From JAIYCX01 sp044351785 (GTDB lineage Bacteria; Bdellovibrionota_C; UBA2361; SZUA-149; DAOLCO01): a stretch of DNA of 23,593 nt. Made by a program: the position numbers and the translations under genes. Where the stretch lies: NCBI GenBank assembly GCA_044351785.1, contig JBILFC010000011.1, positions 1 through 23,593 of the forward strand. The letters are read 5' to 3'. The notes under the pieces were generated by a model that made no database searches, had not been told where the DNA came from, and worked only from the letters and a program-made list of their open reading frames with translations. Of this stretch, positions 1 to 6,504 are shown one piece after another; within the stretch, counting starts at the first letter, position 1; every line of letters starts with the position of its first letter.

Positions 1-900
1 CACGTAACAGAACAATTGTTTCGAATTAGAATTATAATCGGACCCTTGCCAGATAATGTGAAACCTCACTTTCGCAGATATTTGGGAGATCATTTGCCTG
101 CTACAACTATGAGAGATGGGATTAAATTCAGTCCGCCCGATGTTAAGTTAGATGAACTTGGCTATTTGCCCAATGATAAGTTGCTTCCAGATGCAAGAAG
201 AAGGTTATTGAAAAGACGTGACTCGTTGTTTGACTCGTTAAGTGATGTTGCCATAGATAGAATATACGAATTGCAGGCGATGATAGCGGCTTGGCATCTC
301 AACTTGAAAGACAATAAAATTAAGAGGCAAAAAAAGAGTAGAGAGGTCAAACGTTCACGTGAGCAATTGTCTCTTGAACGAGCCCAGCAGGCCCAACTTA
401 TTATGGAATGTCGAGATGCAATAGAAAATGTGCAGAAGGAATTGAGCAAACTTAAAGGTCATTCAGCCTGCTTAGTTAAAGTCGATCCATCATCTGATCC
501 AGCAATTGAACCTTTAAAGGCACTGATTCTTAGCACTGAGCAGGAAATTGCTGTGGTAGTGCAAGAGATAGAAACTTTGAAGTCAGAGTTGCCTATGGTA
601 ATCAAAAAATGGGGCATGGGAGATAAATTTAGATCCGTCAGCTCGAGAAAGGAAGCAGTAGAGCAAAAGTTAAATGATTTGATGAGCAGATTGACAGATT
701 TAAAATTACAAATGCAAACCCATTTTGATGGTGCCGAGGAGAATTTTAAACAAAAACGTGTTAAGGTGCTAGCGCAGATTGAAGAAAGGGAAAGGGAGGT
801 GGAAGCTTTAAATGAGCGACTCAAACTTCTAGAATCCCATTTGCTTCAGATTGATGGAAAAATCGCCTTGGCGCGAATTGAAGTTGAAACGTATTCTTAA
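1..900 (+). CDS. Coiled-coil protein, 5' end cut by window edge
   Basis: I do not recognise this gene. The reading frame is open from the first base of the window and ends at the TAA at 898-900, so the true start may lie outside; the first in-frame start-like codon is a TTG at 16 with no convincing ribosome binding site. The N-terminal part (about 75 residues) is mixed, with a Pro-rich stretch. From about residue 75 to the end the protein is highly charged, Leu/Glu/Lys/Arg-rich and heptad-like, which predicts a long coiled coil; there is no TM segment or signal peptide. A structural or scaffold role is only a guess. It runs convergently into the his operon with a 46-bp gap in which I see no clear terminator hairpin. 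Confidence 0.6.
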   Translation, partial: HVTEQLFRIRIIIGPLPDNVKPHFRRYLGDHLPATTMRDGIKFSPPDVKLDELGYLPNDKLLPDARRRLLKRRDSLFDSLSDVAIDRIYELQAMIAAWHLNLKDNKIKRQKKSREVKRSREQLSLERAQQAQLIMECRDAIENVQKELSKLKGHSACLVKVDPSSDPAIEPLKALILSTEQEIAVVVQEIETLKSELPMVIKKWGMGDKFRSVSSRKEAVEQKLNDLMSRLTDLKLQMQTHFDGAEENFKQKRVKVLAQIEEREREVEALNERLKLLESHLLQIDGKIALARIEVETYS

Positions 901-946
901 TGATACGATTGTAACTCAGAAGGGTCGGTTATGAACAGGTTAGTCT

Positions 947-1573
947 CTAATCCCCCTTCGTTCGTTGCCTCACCAATTGTCTATCCTGAAGTACATTTAG
1001 AACATCATTCAATTCCAGATTCTTTGCCCTAAGTAGAACGAGCAAATGAAAAAGTAGATCCGCACATTCTCCTTTAAAGGCTTCTTCATCTTCGGCAATT
1101 GCAGCAATGATAACCTCGGTAGCTTCTTCGCCAACTTTTTGAGCGATTTTAGGTAAACCACTTTTAAATAAGCTACTAGTATAGGATTGTTTGTGGTCTG
1201 ATTCTTTTCTCTCTCTAATAGTTTCTTCTAACTCTCTTAGAAAGCTATTTATGGGAGGATTCTGTCTAAAACAACTTTGGTCTCCAGTGTGGCAAGTTGG
1301 ACCCTTGGGTATTGCTCGAATTAACATGGCATCTTGGTCACAGTCTACACTGATAGAGGAGACTTGTAGTGAGTTCCCACTTGATTCGCCCTTGGTCCAA
1401 AGCCTTCCTTTAGAACGGCTATAAAACGTGACAAGTCCAGAGTTAATAGTATGTTCCAAAGCGTCTCTATTCATGTATCCAAGCATTAGCACCGCATCCG
1501 TATTCTCATCCTGAATAGTAACAGGAACAAGACCATCTGAGTTATTAAAGTTTATATTAGAAACATCAATCAT
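947..1573 (-). CDS. hisIE: HisIE: phosphoribosyl-AMP cyclohydrolase / phosphoribosyl-ATP pyrophosphatase
   Basis: Bifunctional cytoplasmic enzyme for steps 2 and 3 of histidine biosynthesis: it hydrolyses PR-ATP to PR-AMP and opens the adenine ring to give ProFAR. Residues 1-105 are the HisI domain, with the conserved zinc/magnesium motif CDQDA (Cys78) and GPTCHTG plus SCF (Cys94, Cys101). Residues about 110-200 are the HisE all-alpha domain, with KVGEEATEV and an acidic ECADLLFH helix that bind the metal and pyrophosphate. The length (208 aa) is normal for the fusion. The start overlaps the hisF stop by 4 bp, so translation is probably coupled. It is the last gene of the minus-strand his operon. 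Confidence 0.96.
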   Translation of the reverse strand: MIDVSNINFNNSDGLVPVTIQDENTDAVLMLGYMNRDALEHTINSGLVTFYSRSKGRLWTKGESSGNSLQVSSISVDCDQDAMLIRAIPKGPTCHTGDQSCFRQNPPINSFLRELEETIRERKESDHKQSYTSSLFKSGLPKIAQKVGEEATEVIIAAIAEDEEAFKGECADLLFHLLVLLRAKNLELNDVLNVLQDRQLVRQRTKGD

Positions 1574-2325
1574 AAGCGTACCGATACTTTGTTATTTTTT
1601 AAATGTAACTTAAGATTTGGAATCTCGATTTCGCCAAAATGGAAGATACTAGCAGCAAGTGCGGCATCAGCATGACCCTCATTAAATACTGCCGTAAAAT
1701 GATGCATTTCACCAGCTCCACCCGAGGCTATAACAGGCACCGATACTGAAGTCGAAACAGCTTTAGTTAGTTCTAGAGCAAAACCATCTTTTTTACCATC
1801 TCGGTCTACAGAAGTAAGTAAAATTTCTCCCGCGCCAAGTTTAGTAACGTCTTTAGCCCAAGTGAGGACATCAATTTCTGTCATATGTTGACCACCATTA
1901 ATGCACACCCTAAAATTGGATCCAGAGCTTATAGCGTCAATAGCTACGACCACGCATTGATTGCCAAATTCATTAGCAAGAGTTTGAATAAGGGCCGGAT
2001 TTTCTACCGCGGCTGAATTTATGGAAACTTTGTCAGCCCCAGCATTTAATATTGCTTTGGCGTCTACAAGTGAACGAATCCCTCCACCTACTGTAAATGG
2101 AATATTAATTTGCTGAGAGACCGCACTTACTAGCGAGAGTAGGGGGCTTCTGTTCTCTCTTGTAGCAGAGATATCAAGAAATACTAACTCATCAGCTCCT
2201 TGCTGGACATACTTACGCGCAAGCTCGACAGCATCTCCGGCATCTATAAGATTAAGAAAGTTTACGCCCTTCACTGTGCGTCCATCTTTAACGTCAAGGC
2301 AAGGTATAATTCTTTTCGCTAGCAT
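1570..2325 (-). CDS. hisF: HisF: imidazole glycerol phosphate synthase, cyclase subunit
   Basis: A (beta-alpha)8-barrel subunit that uses ammonia from HisH to convert PRFAR into imidazole glycerol phosphate and AICAR. The two catalytic aspartates are visible: Asp11 in IPCLDVKDG and Asp130 in VVAIDA. Phosphate-binding loops TVGGGIRS and VIASGGAG are present. At 251 residues it is a standard full-length HisF. It overlaps hisA by 7 bp and hisIE by 4 bp, consistent with coupled translation; its partner HisH is encoded two genes upstream. Confidence 0.97.
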   Translation of the reverse strand: MLAKRIIPCLDVKDGRTVKGVNFLNLIDAGDAVELARKYVQQGADELVFLDISATRENRSPLLSLVSAVSQQINIPFTVGGGIRSLVDAKAILNAGADKVSINSAAVENPALIQTLANEFGNQCVVVAIDAISSGSNFRVCINGGQHMTEIDVLTWAKDVTKLGAGEILLTSVDRDGKKDGFALELTKAVSTSVSVPVIASGGAGEMHHFTAVFNEGHADAALAASIFHFGEIEIPNLKLHLKNNKVSVRL

Positions 2326-3044
2326 CTAAACTCCTCTATGGTAGAAAAAGGAATTGCGCCTTCATAGAAAGCCTTGCCCACAATTACTCTTGAAATTTGA
2401 ATTTCCTTTAAAGCTTCTATGTCCACCTGAGTACTGACTCCGCCACTTGCAATAAAATGGATATTAGGAAAAGCAAGGGTTAACTTTTTATAAAGTGCAA
2501 AAGAAGGACCTGCGAGTAAACCATCTTTACCAATATCAGTTACTATTACATATCGAATTGTGACTTTTTCAGTGAGACTTTGGATAAAAGAAAAAATAGA
2601 AATTTCAGTTTGTTCTGTCCATCCAGAAACTGCTATGCGCATATTTCTTACATCTGCACTCAGGATTATTTTCTCAGGACTAAATTCAGCTATCCACTCA
2701 CAGAATGCATCAGGTTCCTTAGCTGCAGCACTACCAATTACTACTTGAGATGCTCCGGCTGAGAATGCAGCTACTATACTATCTCTAGAACGAAGCCCCC
2801 CACTGAAATCTATTGATAAGTTGGTCTGGCATGCAATCTTCTCAAGAATCGACAAATGTAGAGGGCTACCTTTTCTTGCCCCGTCGAGGTCTACAAGATG
2901 AAGCTTTTTAGCTCCTGCCTGCTCAAATTGCTTTGCCACTGAAACTGGATTGCAGTCATAGATTGTTGTTGTGCTGTAATCCCCTTCTGTAAGTCGAACA
3001 CAGTTGCCGTCGATTATGTCTATTGCAGGGATTATAAAACTCAT
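2319..3044 (-). CDS. hisA: HisA: ProFAR isomerase
   Basis: Isomerises ProFAR to PRFAR by an Amadori rearrangement in the cytoplasm. The protein is a HisA/HisF-type barrel of 241 residues. The N-terminal IIPAIDIIDG motif carries Asp9, and ILSADVR carries the second catalytic aspartate, Asp131. Half-barrel phosphate loops read DFSGGLRS and FIASGGVS. The start is the ATG within a short overlap with the hisH stop (4 bp). The order hisH-hisA-hisF-hisI is the conserved core of many bacterial his operons. Confidence 0.96.
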   Translation of the reverse strand: MSFIIPAIDIIDGNCVRLTEGDYSTTTIYDCNPVSVAKQFEQAGAKKLHLVDLDGARKGSPLHLSILEKIACQTNLSIDFSGGLRSRDSIVAAFSAGASQVVIGSAAAKEPDAFCEWIAEFSPEKIILSADVRNMRIAVSGWTEQTEISIFSFIQSLTEKVTIRYVIVTDIGKDGLLAGPSFALYKKLTLAFPNIHFIASGGVSTQVDIEALKEIQISRVIVGKAFYEGAIPFSTIEEFRC

Positions 3045-3625
3045 AATGATAAAAAGTTCCTTAAAATTATTTCGCCAACTTCTGCACTTTTTTCAGGATG
3101 AAATTGTACCCCGTAAAAGTTGTTACTTTGTACGCTCGCGCTAAATTCAGTTCCGTGTTTAGTAGTGGCTATGGTGTCATTAAAGACTTCTATAAAGTAG
3201 CTATGCACAAAATAAACGTAACTTCCTTCTTCGACTCCCTTAAAGAGTGGGCCCTTTAGATTGAAAATCTGGTTCCAGCCCATATGAGGTACTTTTACGG
3301 AGGTATCAGGAAGTTTTCTAACATTTTTATCGAAGATTCCTATACAAGTTGTAATATTTTCTTCTGATAAATTTGCAAGAAGTTGTAGACCAAGGCAAAT
3401 ACCAAGTACAGGTTGCTTGAGAGAAAGAATTATATTAACAAGGTTACGTTCATTTAAATAATTCATGCATGAACTTGCTTCACCGACTCCTGGAAATATA
3501 ATTTTATCAGCAGTTTGAAGAACCTCTGCGTTGTCCGAGAGAATTACTTCCACGCCTAAGCGTGAGAGAGCGTGAATCACTGACTGTACGTTCCCAGCAT
3601 TATACTTTATAATTGCAACTTTCAT
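3041..3625 (-). CDS. hisH: HisH: imidazole glycerol phosphate synthase, glutamine amidotransferase subunit
   Basis: Class-I glutamine amidotransferase that hydrolyses glutamine and channels ammonia into HisF. The catalytic triad is visible: nucleophile Cys77 in GICLGLQLL, and His176/Glu178 in VQFHPEKS. The N-terminal YNAGNVQSV and FPGVGEA motifs are typical of HisH. The length, 194 aa, is slightly short of the usual ~200 but complete. It lies 12 bp downstream of hisG and overlaps hisA by 4 bp. Confidence 0.96.
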   Translation of the reverse strand: MKVAIIKYNAGNVQSVIHALSRLGVEVILSDNAEVLQTADKIIFPGVGEASSCMNYLNERNLVNIILSLKQPVLGICLGLQLLANLSEENITTCIGIFDKNVRKLPDTSVKVPHMGWNQIFNLKGPLFKGVEEGSYVYFVHSYFIEVFNDTIATTKHGTEFSASVQSNNFYGVQFHPEKSAEVGEIILRNFLSL

Positions 3626-3637
3626 AATAACTCTTTT

Positions 3638-4507
3638 TCACGATTCACCAATCATTTTTTCAATTGGTATTACGAGTATTCCTTGGGCGCCCGCTTCTTT
3701 TAAGTTTTCGATGACATTCCAGAAATCATTTTCATCAATTACTGAACGGACTGAGCTCCAGCCAGTCTCTGCGAGAGGGAGAACTGTAGGGCTCTTTAAC
3801 CCTGGAAGCAGTGATATTATTGTTGGGAGTGAATTATTTGGAACATTAAGATGGATATATTTGGAATTTTTTGCTTTCTGCACTGAGCGAATTCTAAAAA
3901 TTAACTTTTCCAAAATTATCAGTTTTTCTTTTGAAAGCTCCTTTGATCTTATAAGGACGGCTTCTGAATTTAGTACCCCCTCAACTTCTTTAAGTCTATT
4001 ACTTAATAAGGTGCTTCCAGAGCTTACTAGGTCGCACACTGCTTCTGAAAGACCAATGCTAGGAGCTATTTCAGTGGAACCACTAATTTCTATTATTTCT
4101 GCTTTTACTCCTTTTGCGTCTAGAAATTGTGAAAGAGTTTTGGGGTAGGTTGTAGCGATTCTAAGGCCGTTTAAATCCGCTGTGCCTTTGTAGTTAAATT
4201 CTTCAGGAACCGCTATTGATAGTCTACATTTTGCAAACCCTAAGCGTTCTGATATTTCAATGTTTCTTTCCTTTTCTATGATAATATTCTCCCCAACAAT
4301 TCCTATATCCGCTACTCCATCTTGAACATATTCAGGTATGTCGTCATCCCGGAGGTAAAGTAGTTCTATGGGAAAGTTATTAGCTGTAGCTTTTAACTTA
4401 TTGTCTGCTCGGTTTACTCTGATGCCGCATTCTAGGATGAGAGCGATTGATTCATCGTAGAGTTTACCAGACTTTTGAATTGCGACGCGGAGAAGATTGT
4501 TATTCAT
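3638..4507 (-). CDS. hisG: HisG: ATP phosphoribosyltransferase, long form
   Basis: Catalyses the first, committed step: ATP plus PRPP gives phosphoribosyl-ATP. The catalytic domain is residues 1-220, with the VADIGIVGEN motif (about 66-74) and the PRPP-binding stretch GLSEAVCDLVSSGSTLL (152-168). At 289 aa it has the C-terminal regulatory domain of HisG-long (about 215-289). It should therefore be histidine-feedback-inhibited by itself and need no HisZ partner, and no hisZ is seen here. The start overlaps the stop of the YerC-like gene by 4 bp, so regulator and first enzyme are translationally coupled. Confidence 0.96.
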   Translation of the reverse strand: MNNNLLRVAIQKSGKLYDESIALILECGIRVNRADNKLKATANNFPIELLYLRDDDIPEYVQDGVADIGIVGENIIIEKERNIEISERLGFAKCRLSIAVPEEFNYKGTADLNGLRIATTYPKTLSQFLDAKGVKAEIIEISGSTEIAPSIGLSEAVCDLVSSGSTLLSNRLKEVEGVLNSEAVLIRSKELSKEKLIILEKLIFRIRSVQKAKNSKYIHLNVPNNSLPTIISLLPGLKSPTVLPLAETGWSSVRSVIDENDFWNVIENLKEAGAQGILVIPIEKMIGES

Positions 4508-4851
4508 GGAGCCTTTTTAGTGAATGGTTTTTGTTGTATTGTTTTAGGTTCTGTCTTTAGAAACGAAGGCTGTCCCATGCGCTCTAACATTAATTTATAG
4601 CCACCAGTTCCTTTAGTAAGCCACTTTGAGATTCGTGCAATCGTGGTTGTGCTTAAGCCTGTTGCTTGTAGGATTTGAGAGTAGGGGACTGAGACCGAGA
4701 GCATCTGTGCCACTCTCCACCTTTTACCAATTTCAATAAGCTCTGCATCTGTCAGAAGATCTCTAAGAAATTTCTTTGCTTCAGCGGTGGACTCTAGGGC
4801 GACAATCGCCCTAAGTAAGTCCTCTGTTTCGTCATTGTCCCAATTTTTCAT
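4504..4851 (-). CDS. yerC: YerC/YecD-type TrpR-like transcriptional regulator
   Basis: A small all-helical DNA-binding protein of the TrpR superfamily, 115 aa, matching the YerC/YecD family. The helix-turn-helix lies around residues 55-78 (VPYSQILQATGLSTTTIARI, followed by SKWL), preceded by the family motif LTDAELIEIGKRWRVAQML. It is the first gene of the his operon. Immediately upstream is a tandem palindromic operator that covers the likely promoter. YerC homologues have been proposed as histidine regulators (HisR) in Gram-positive bacteria, so I infer an autoregulated histidine repressor. The basic C-terminal tail (residues 92-115) is not needed for the fold. There is no obvious ribosome binding site before the ATG. 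Confidence 0.9.
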   Translation of the reverse strand: MKNWDNDETEDLLRAIVALESTAEAKKFLRDLLTDAELIEIGKRWRVAQMLSVSVPYSQILQATGLSTTTIARISKWLTKGTGGYKLMLERMGQPSFLKTEPKTIQQKPFTKKAP

Positions 4852-4857
4852 TTGGCC

Positions 4858-4886
4858 ACTTTAGTCTACTAAAGCGCTTTAGTCAA
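4858..4886 (-). promoter_or_regulatory. Predicted his operon promoter
   Basis: On the minus strand, a -35 box TTGACT (4881-4886) is followed after 17 bp by a -10-like TAAAGT (4858-4863). The predicted start of transcription, about 7 nt further on, falls on or next to the A of the yerC ATG at 4851. The mRNA would then be leaderless, which fits the missing ribosome binding site. Both boxes lie inside the palindromic operator. Confidence 0.5.
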
Positions 4887-4893
4887 GTAAAGT
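4858..4893 (-). promoter_or_regulatory. Tandem operator for the YerC/his operon
   Basis: Four half-sites of the type CTTTAGT/ACTAAAG alternate in orientation and begin exactly every 9 bp (4859, 4868, 4877, 4886; the last has one mismatch). The central 16 bp, 4868-4883, is a perfect palindrome. The arrangement fits two or more TrpR-type dimers bound side by side. It lies 7 bp upstream of the regulator's ATG. The binding protein is inferred to be the YerC-like product of the adjacent gene. Confidence 0.75.
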
Positions 4894-4917
4894 CATGAAA
4901 AAACTTTATAAAAGTTG

Positions 4918-4945
4918 GTTTTTGTAAGTAGCGGGGCTACTTTTT
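4918..4945 (+). repeat. GGGG-hairpin element, copy 1
   Basis: A 6-bp stem AGTAGC/GCTACT with loop GGG sits at 4927-4941, preceded by GTTTTTGTA and followed by TTTT. A second copy with the same flanks lies at 6464-6490. The U-run makes it look like a plus-strand terminator, but no plus-strand gene ends here. It lies 17 bp beyond the stop of the minus-strand small gene at 4963. Confidence 0.5.
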
Positions 4946-4954
4946 ATAGAAAAA

Positions 4955-5158
4955 AATATTGATTAACGAGTCTGTCCAAGAATGCGAAACGATAAGTAGG
5001 CAGAAAGGATAATAGTTCCTAAGGGCAGGTCTAATTTTGGTCCAAAGCGATTTGCATAATTTAGTTTTAATGTATCTACAAGGTATTTCATTTGTATTTA
5101 ATCTTGTTTTCCAACTTCTATTGTAAGCAAGACGAGATGAATTAAAATTCTTTACTGT
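4955..5158 (-). repeat. Duplicated segment, left copy (204 bp)
   Basis: This stretch aligns end to end with 8257-8508. The only length difference is 48 bp missing here. Identity extends through a small ORF and about 67 bp upstream of its ATG, so the duplication included the likely promoter of the small gene. Outside these limits I see no similarity. Confidence 0.85.
4963..5091 (-). CDS. Small protein, internally deleted paralogue (42 aa)
   Basis: ATG at 5089-5091, stop TAA at 4963-4965. The product starts MKYLVDTLKLNY and ends ILGQTR. It is a paralogue of the 58-aa protein at 8265-8441 but lacks residues 22-37 of that protein, because exactly 48 bp are deleted in frame. The lost part contains the first half of the only hydrophobic segment, so membrane insertion is doubtful. 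The reading frame has stayed open outside the deletion, with 7 replacements and 5 silent codon differences among the 42 shared codons. It may be a functional soluble variant or an early pseudogene. There is no clear ribosome binding site. Confidence 0.5.
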   Translation of the reverse strand: MKYLVDTLKLNYANRFGPKLDLPLGTIILSAYLSFRILGQTR

Positions 5159-5230
5159 TTGATTAACAAGTAGTATTTTAATTGATTTTTAGGTGAGATC
5201 GTAACGATTTTAAGGACATAGGTGGAATCA

Positions 5231-5659
5231 ATGAAAAAATCTATTGGTAAACTAATTACTCTTGTTTATATATTTTCATTATTTTCATCTCCCGTATTTG
5301 CAGATGAGATCGGGGGTCACGATGTCGATATTCAAGAAAATCCTGAAACTGGAGGTTTTACTGTATGCGTGGATGAAGCGTGTACAAATTTAGATGATGA
5401 AAATCCAGAACTCCAAGAACCATTACTTAAGATGGGAATAGAAATAGCATTAATTGCTATTATAGTAATTATAATTCAAAACCAAATTAATAATGAAGTT
5501 GAGAACAGTTTCAAAAAAATTGGGGAGGAGCTCAATAAACGTAATAGTAATCCCCCAGAACCACCGCCATCAACGAACCCGCCAGTTGACCCGCCAATGA
5601 ACCCACCGGTTAACCCTCCGACTCCTCCATCTTCACCAGGGTTCCCTCAAGTTGCTTGA
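5231..5659 (+). CDS. Secreted or membrane-anchored protein with proline-rich tail
   Basis: Not a family I recognise. The start chosen is the ATG at 5231, which has an AGGTGG ribosome binding site 5 bp upstream; a GTG at 5222 overlaps that site and is unlikely. Residues 1-25 form a signal peptide (KKS start, hydrophobic core, cleavage near VFA-DE). A short acidic region with two cysteines follows, then a strong TM segment (about 74-90: IEIALIAIIVIIIQ). Next comes a charged linker and a C-terminal tail of about 35 residues with repeated NPP/DPP units, possibly spanning or binding the cell wall. A possible promoter is TTTACT (5151) and TATTTT (5174), 17 bp apart. A perfect palindrome follows the gene. 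Confidence 0.75.
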   Translation: MKKSIGKLITLVYIFSLFSSPVFADEIGGHDVDIQENPETGGFTVCVDEACTNLDDENPELQEPLLKMGIEIALIAIIVIIIQNQINNEVENSFKKIGEELNKRNSNPPEPPPSTNPPVDPPMNPPVNPPTPPSSPGFPQVA

Positions 5660-5981
5660 GGATCCTTGGGATAGAACTAACAAGATATCCTATCTTGTTA
5701 GTTCTAGATTCCATATTGATGGCGCTGAAATTATTCGCCAGGCTACGGTCAACAACCGCGGTCGGATAGGTTCAGTGAACTTGGACATTGCCAACGATTT
5801 TAGGGATGCGTTGGCGTTGGTGAAATGGATGGTGGCAAATCACCGCGACGTTTTAAAAGCCGCGGTTCGTCCGATAGATGGATTAGACATTGAGGCACTT
5901 GCCGCAGCTTTGAACGACGATACCGTAATCAAGCCAATCATGTTTCCAAACGGATTGGTGGAAGGCGGTTTTGTAAGTTGA
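5652..5981 (+). pseudogene. Gene fragment or small hypothetical gene, GC-richer
   Basis: The frame is open from a TTG at 5652, which overlaps the end of the proline-rich gene and has no ribosome binding site, to a TGA at 5979-5981. Codon use after the palindrome (from about 5707) is coherent and more GC-rich than the neighbours, encoding an Ala/Asp-rich helical stretch (DIANDFRDALALVKWM, then IDGLDIEALAAAL). No in-frame ATG occurs until the middle. I read it as the 3' part of a gene whose front was lost, joined here near the palindrome; a real 109-aa protein is the alternative. No family is recognised. A good terminator follows. Confidence 0.4.
5672..5706. repeat. Perfect 16-bp inverted repeat, 3-nt loop
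   Basis: Arms TAGAACTAACAAGATA and its exact complement are separated by TCC, 13 bp after the stop of the proline-rich gene. It may serve as a transcription end or RNA-stabilising hairpin, but there is no U-run. It also marks the point where base composition shifts toward higher GC, so it could be a junction scar. Confidence 0.7.
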
Positions 5982-5996
5982 CTTGAAATTGAAGCT

Positions 5997-6061
5997 CGCA
6001 AGCTCTGGAGAAATGTTACTGCACACGCCACTGCAGATCACTCTAGGGCTTGCGTCTTTTT
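5997..6061 (+). terminator. Rho-independent terminator, long stem
   Basis: A 14-bp stem (CGCAAGCTCTGGAG against CTCTAGGGCTTGCG, two G-U pairs) encloses a loop holding a second 5-bp stem (CTGCA/TGCAG). TCTTTTT follows. It is 15 bp beyond the stop of the fragment at 5652-5981, so it ends plus-strand transcription. Confidence 0.75.
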
Positions 6062-6138
6062 AACAAATTAGGATTTTTATTGTTTCAAACTTCCAGCTGC
6101 GCTCGTTCATATGGCGCTGTCCTTATAAATAGGATAAT

Positions 6139-6222
6139 TCAAAAGCTTGAGATGATTTTAAATAGCTCCAACTGCCCCCCTTTAACCTTATAAAGCGCGA
6201 TGGGGAAGCTGTAGTATATGGC
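6139..6222 (-). pseudogene. 3' remnant of a periplasmic binding protein gene
   Basis: The minus strand encodes YYSFPIALYKVKGG and a divergent tail, nearly identical to the C-terminus of the binding protein at 8628-9725 (same motif, then KLVTYKVVENF). Homology starts abruptly at about 6222, where it meets a remnant of the neighbouring regulator gene. The rest of the gene is gone. A 76-codon open frame reads through the junction but has no meaning beyond it. Confidence 0.75.
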
Positions 6223-6223
6223 A

Positions 6224-6301
6224 CAATTAGTCAGGGAGCATACGGTCTTGGGTTTTAAGCAGTATATCGAAGTCTTATGGAGTAGAGGAATAACATGGTA
6301 G
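6224..6301 (+). pseudogene. 3' remnant of a TrmB-like regulator gene
   Basis: The plus strand encodes HTVLGFKQYIEVLWSRG, matching the last residues of the regulator at 9832-10575 (QTVLGFRQYIEVLWSRGR). The frame ends at TAG 6299-6301. It abuts the binding-protein remnant directly. A deletion therefore removed the 5' ends of both divergent genes and fused their 3' ends. Confidence 0.75.
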
Positions 6302-6504
6302 TAAGAAAAGTGCTTTAAAGTGGTATTCCAGAATAACCTTAAAATTCGGAGGAACGGAATACCACTCAATTCGCCTGATGTGCTTATTCGGTGCTAATAG
6401 TCGCAAGGCTAAGGCTTGTACTTAGATATTTCGTGCTCAATTTAGCACTGCAGGCTATCTTTAGTTTTTGTATGTGGCGGGGCTGCTTTTGGCGGATAAC
6501 ATTT
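6302..6504. other. Non-coding stretch with inverted repeats
   Basis: No gene is seen here. An 11-bp perfect inverted repeat, AGTGGTATTCC and GGAATACCACT, spans 6319-6366. Further on, a small hairpin GTGCT/AGCAC lies inside AGATA/TATCT (about 6424-6460). The GGGG-hairpin copy follows at 6464-6490. The function is unknown. Confidence 0.5.
6464..6490 (+). repeat. GGGG-hairpin element, copy 2
   Basis: GTTTTTGTA, stem GTGGC, loop GGG, stem GCTGC, then TTTT. It differs from copy 1 (4918-4945) at both sides of the stem in a way that keeps pairing through G-U on the plus strand but would give C-A mismatches on the minus strand. It lies 14 bp beyond the stop of the LytTR gene. Confidence 0.5.

Noticed and set aside
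3711..4148. 145-codon open frame opposite hisG
   Set aside because: It lies wholly inside hisG, which has full family motifs; its translation is low-complexity and Ser/Leu-rich, typical of an antisense shadow.
4852..5230. T-box or histidine attenuator in front of the his operon
   Set aside because: The promoter lies next to the yerC ATG, leaving no leader; no His-codon-rich leader peptide or T-box motif is present.
6139..6369. 76-codon minus-strand ORF as an intact small gene
   Set aside because: Only the last 27 or so codons are homologous to a real protein; the rest reads antisense through a regulator remnant and an inverted repeat.
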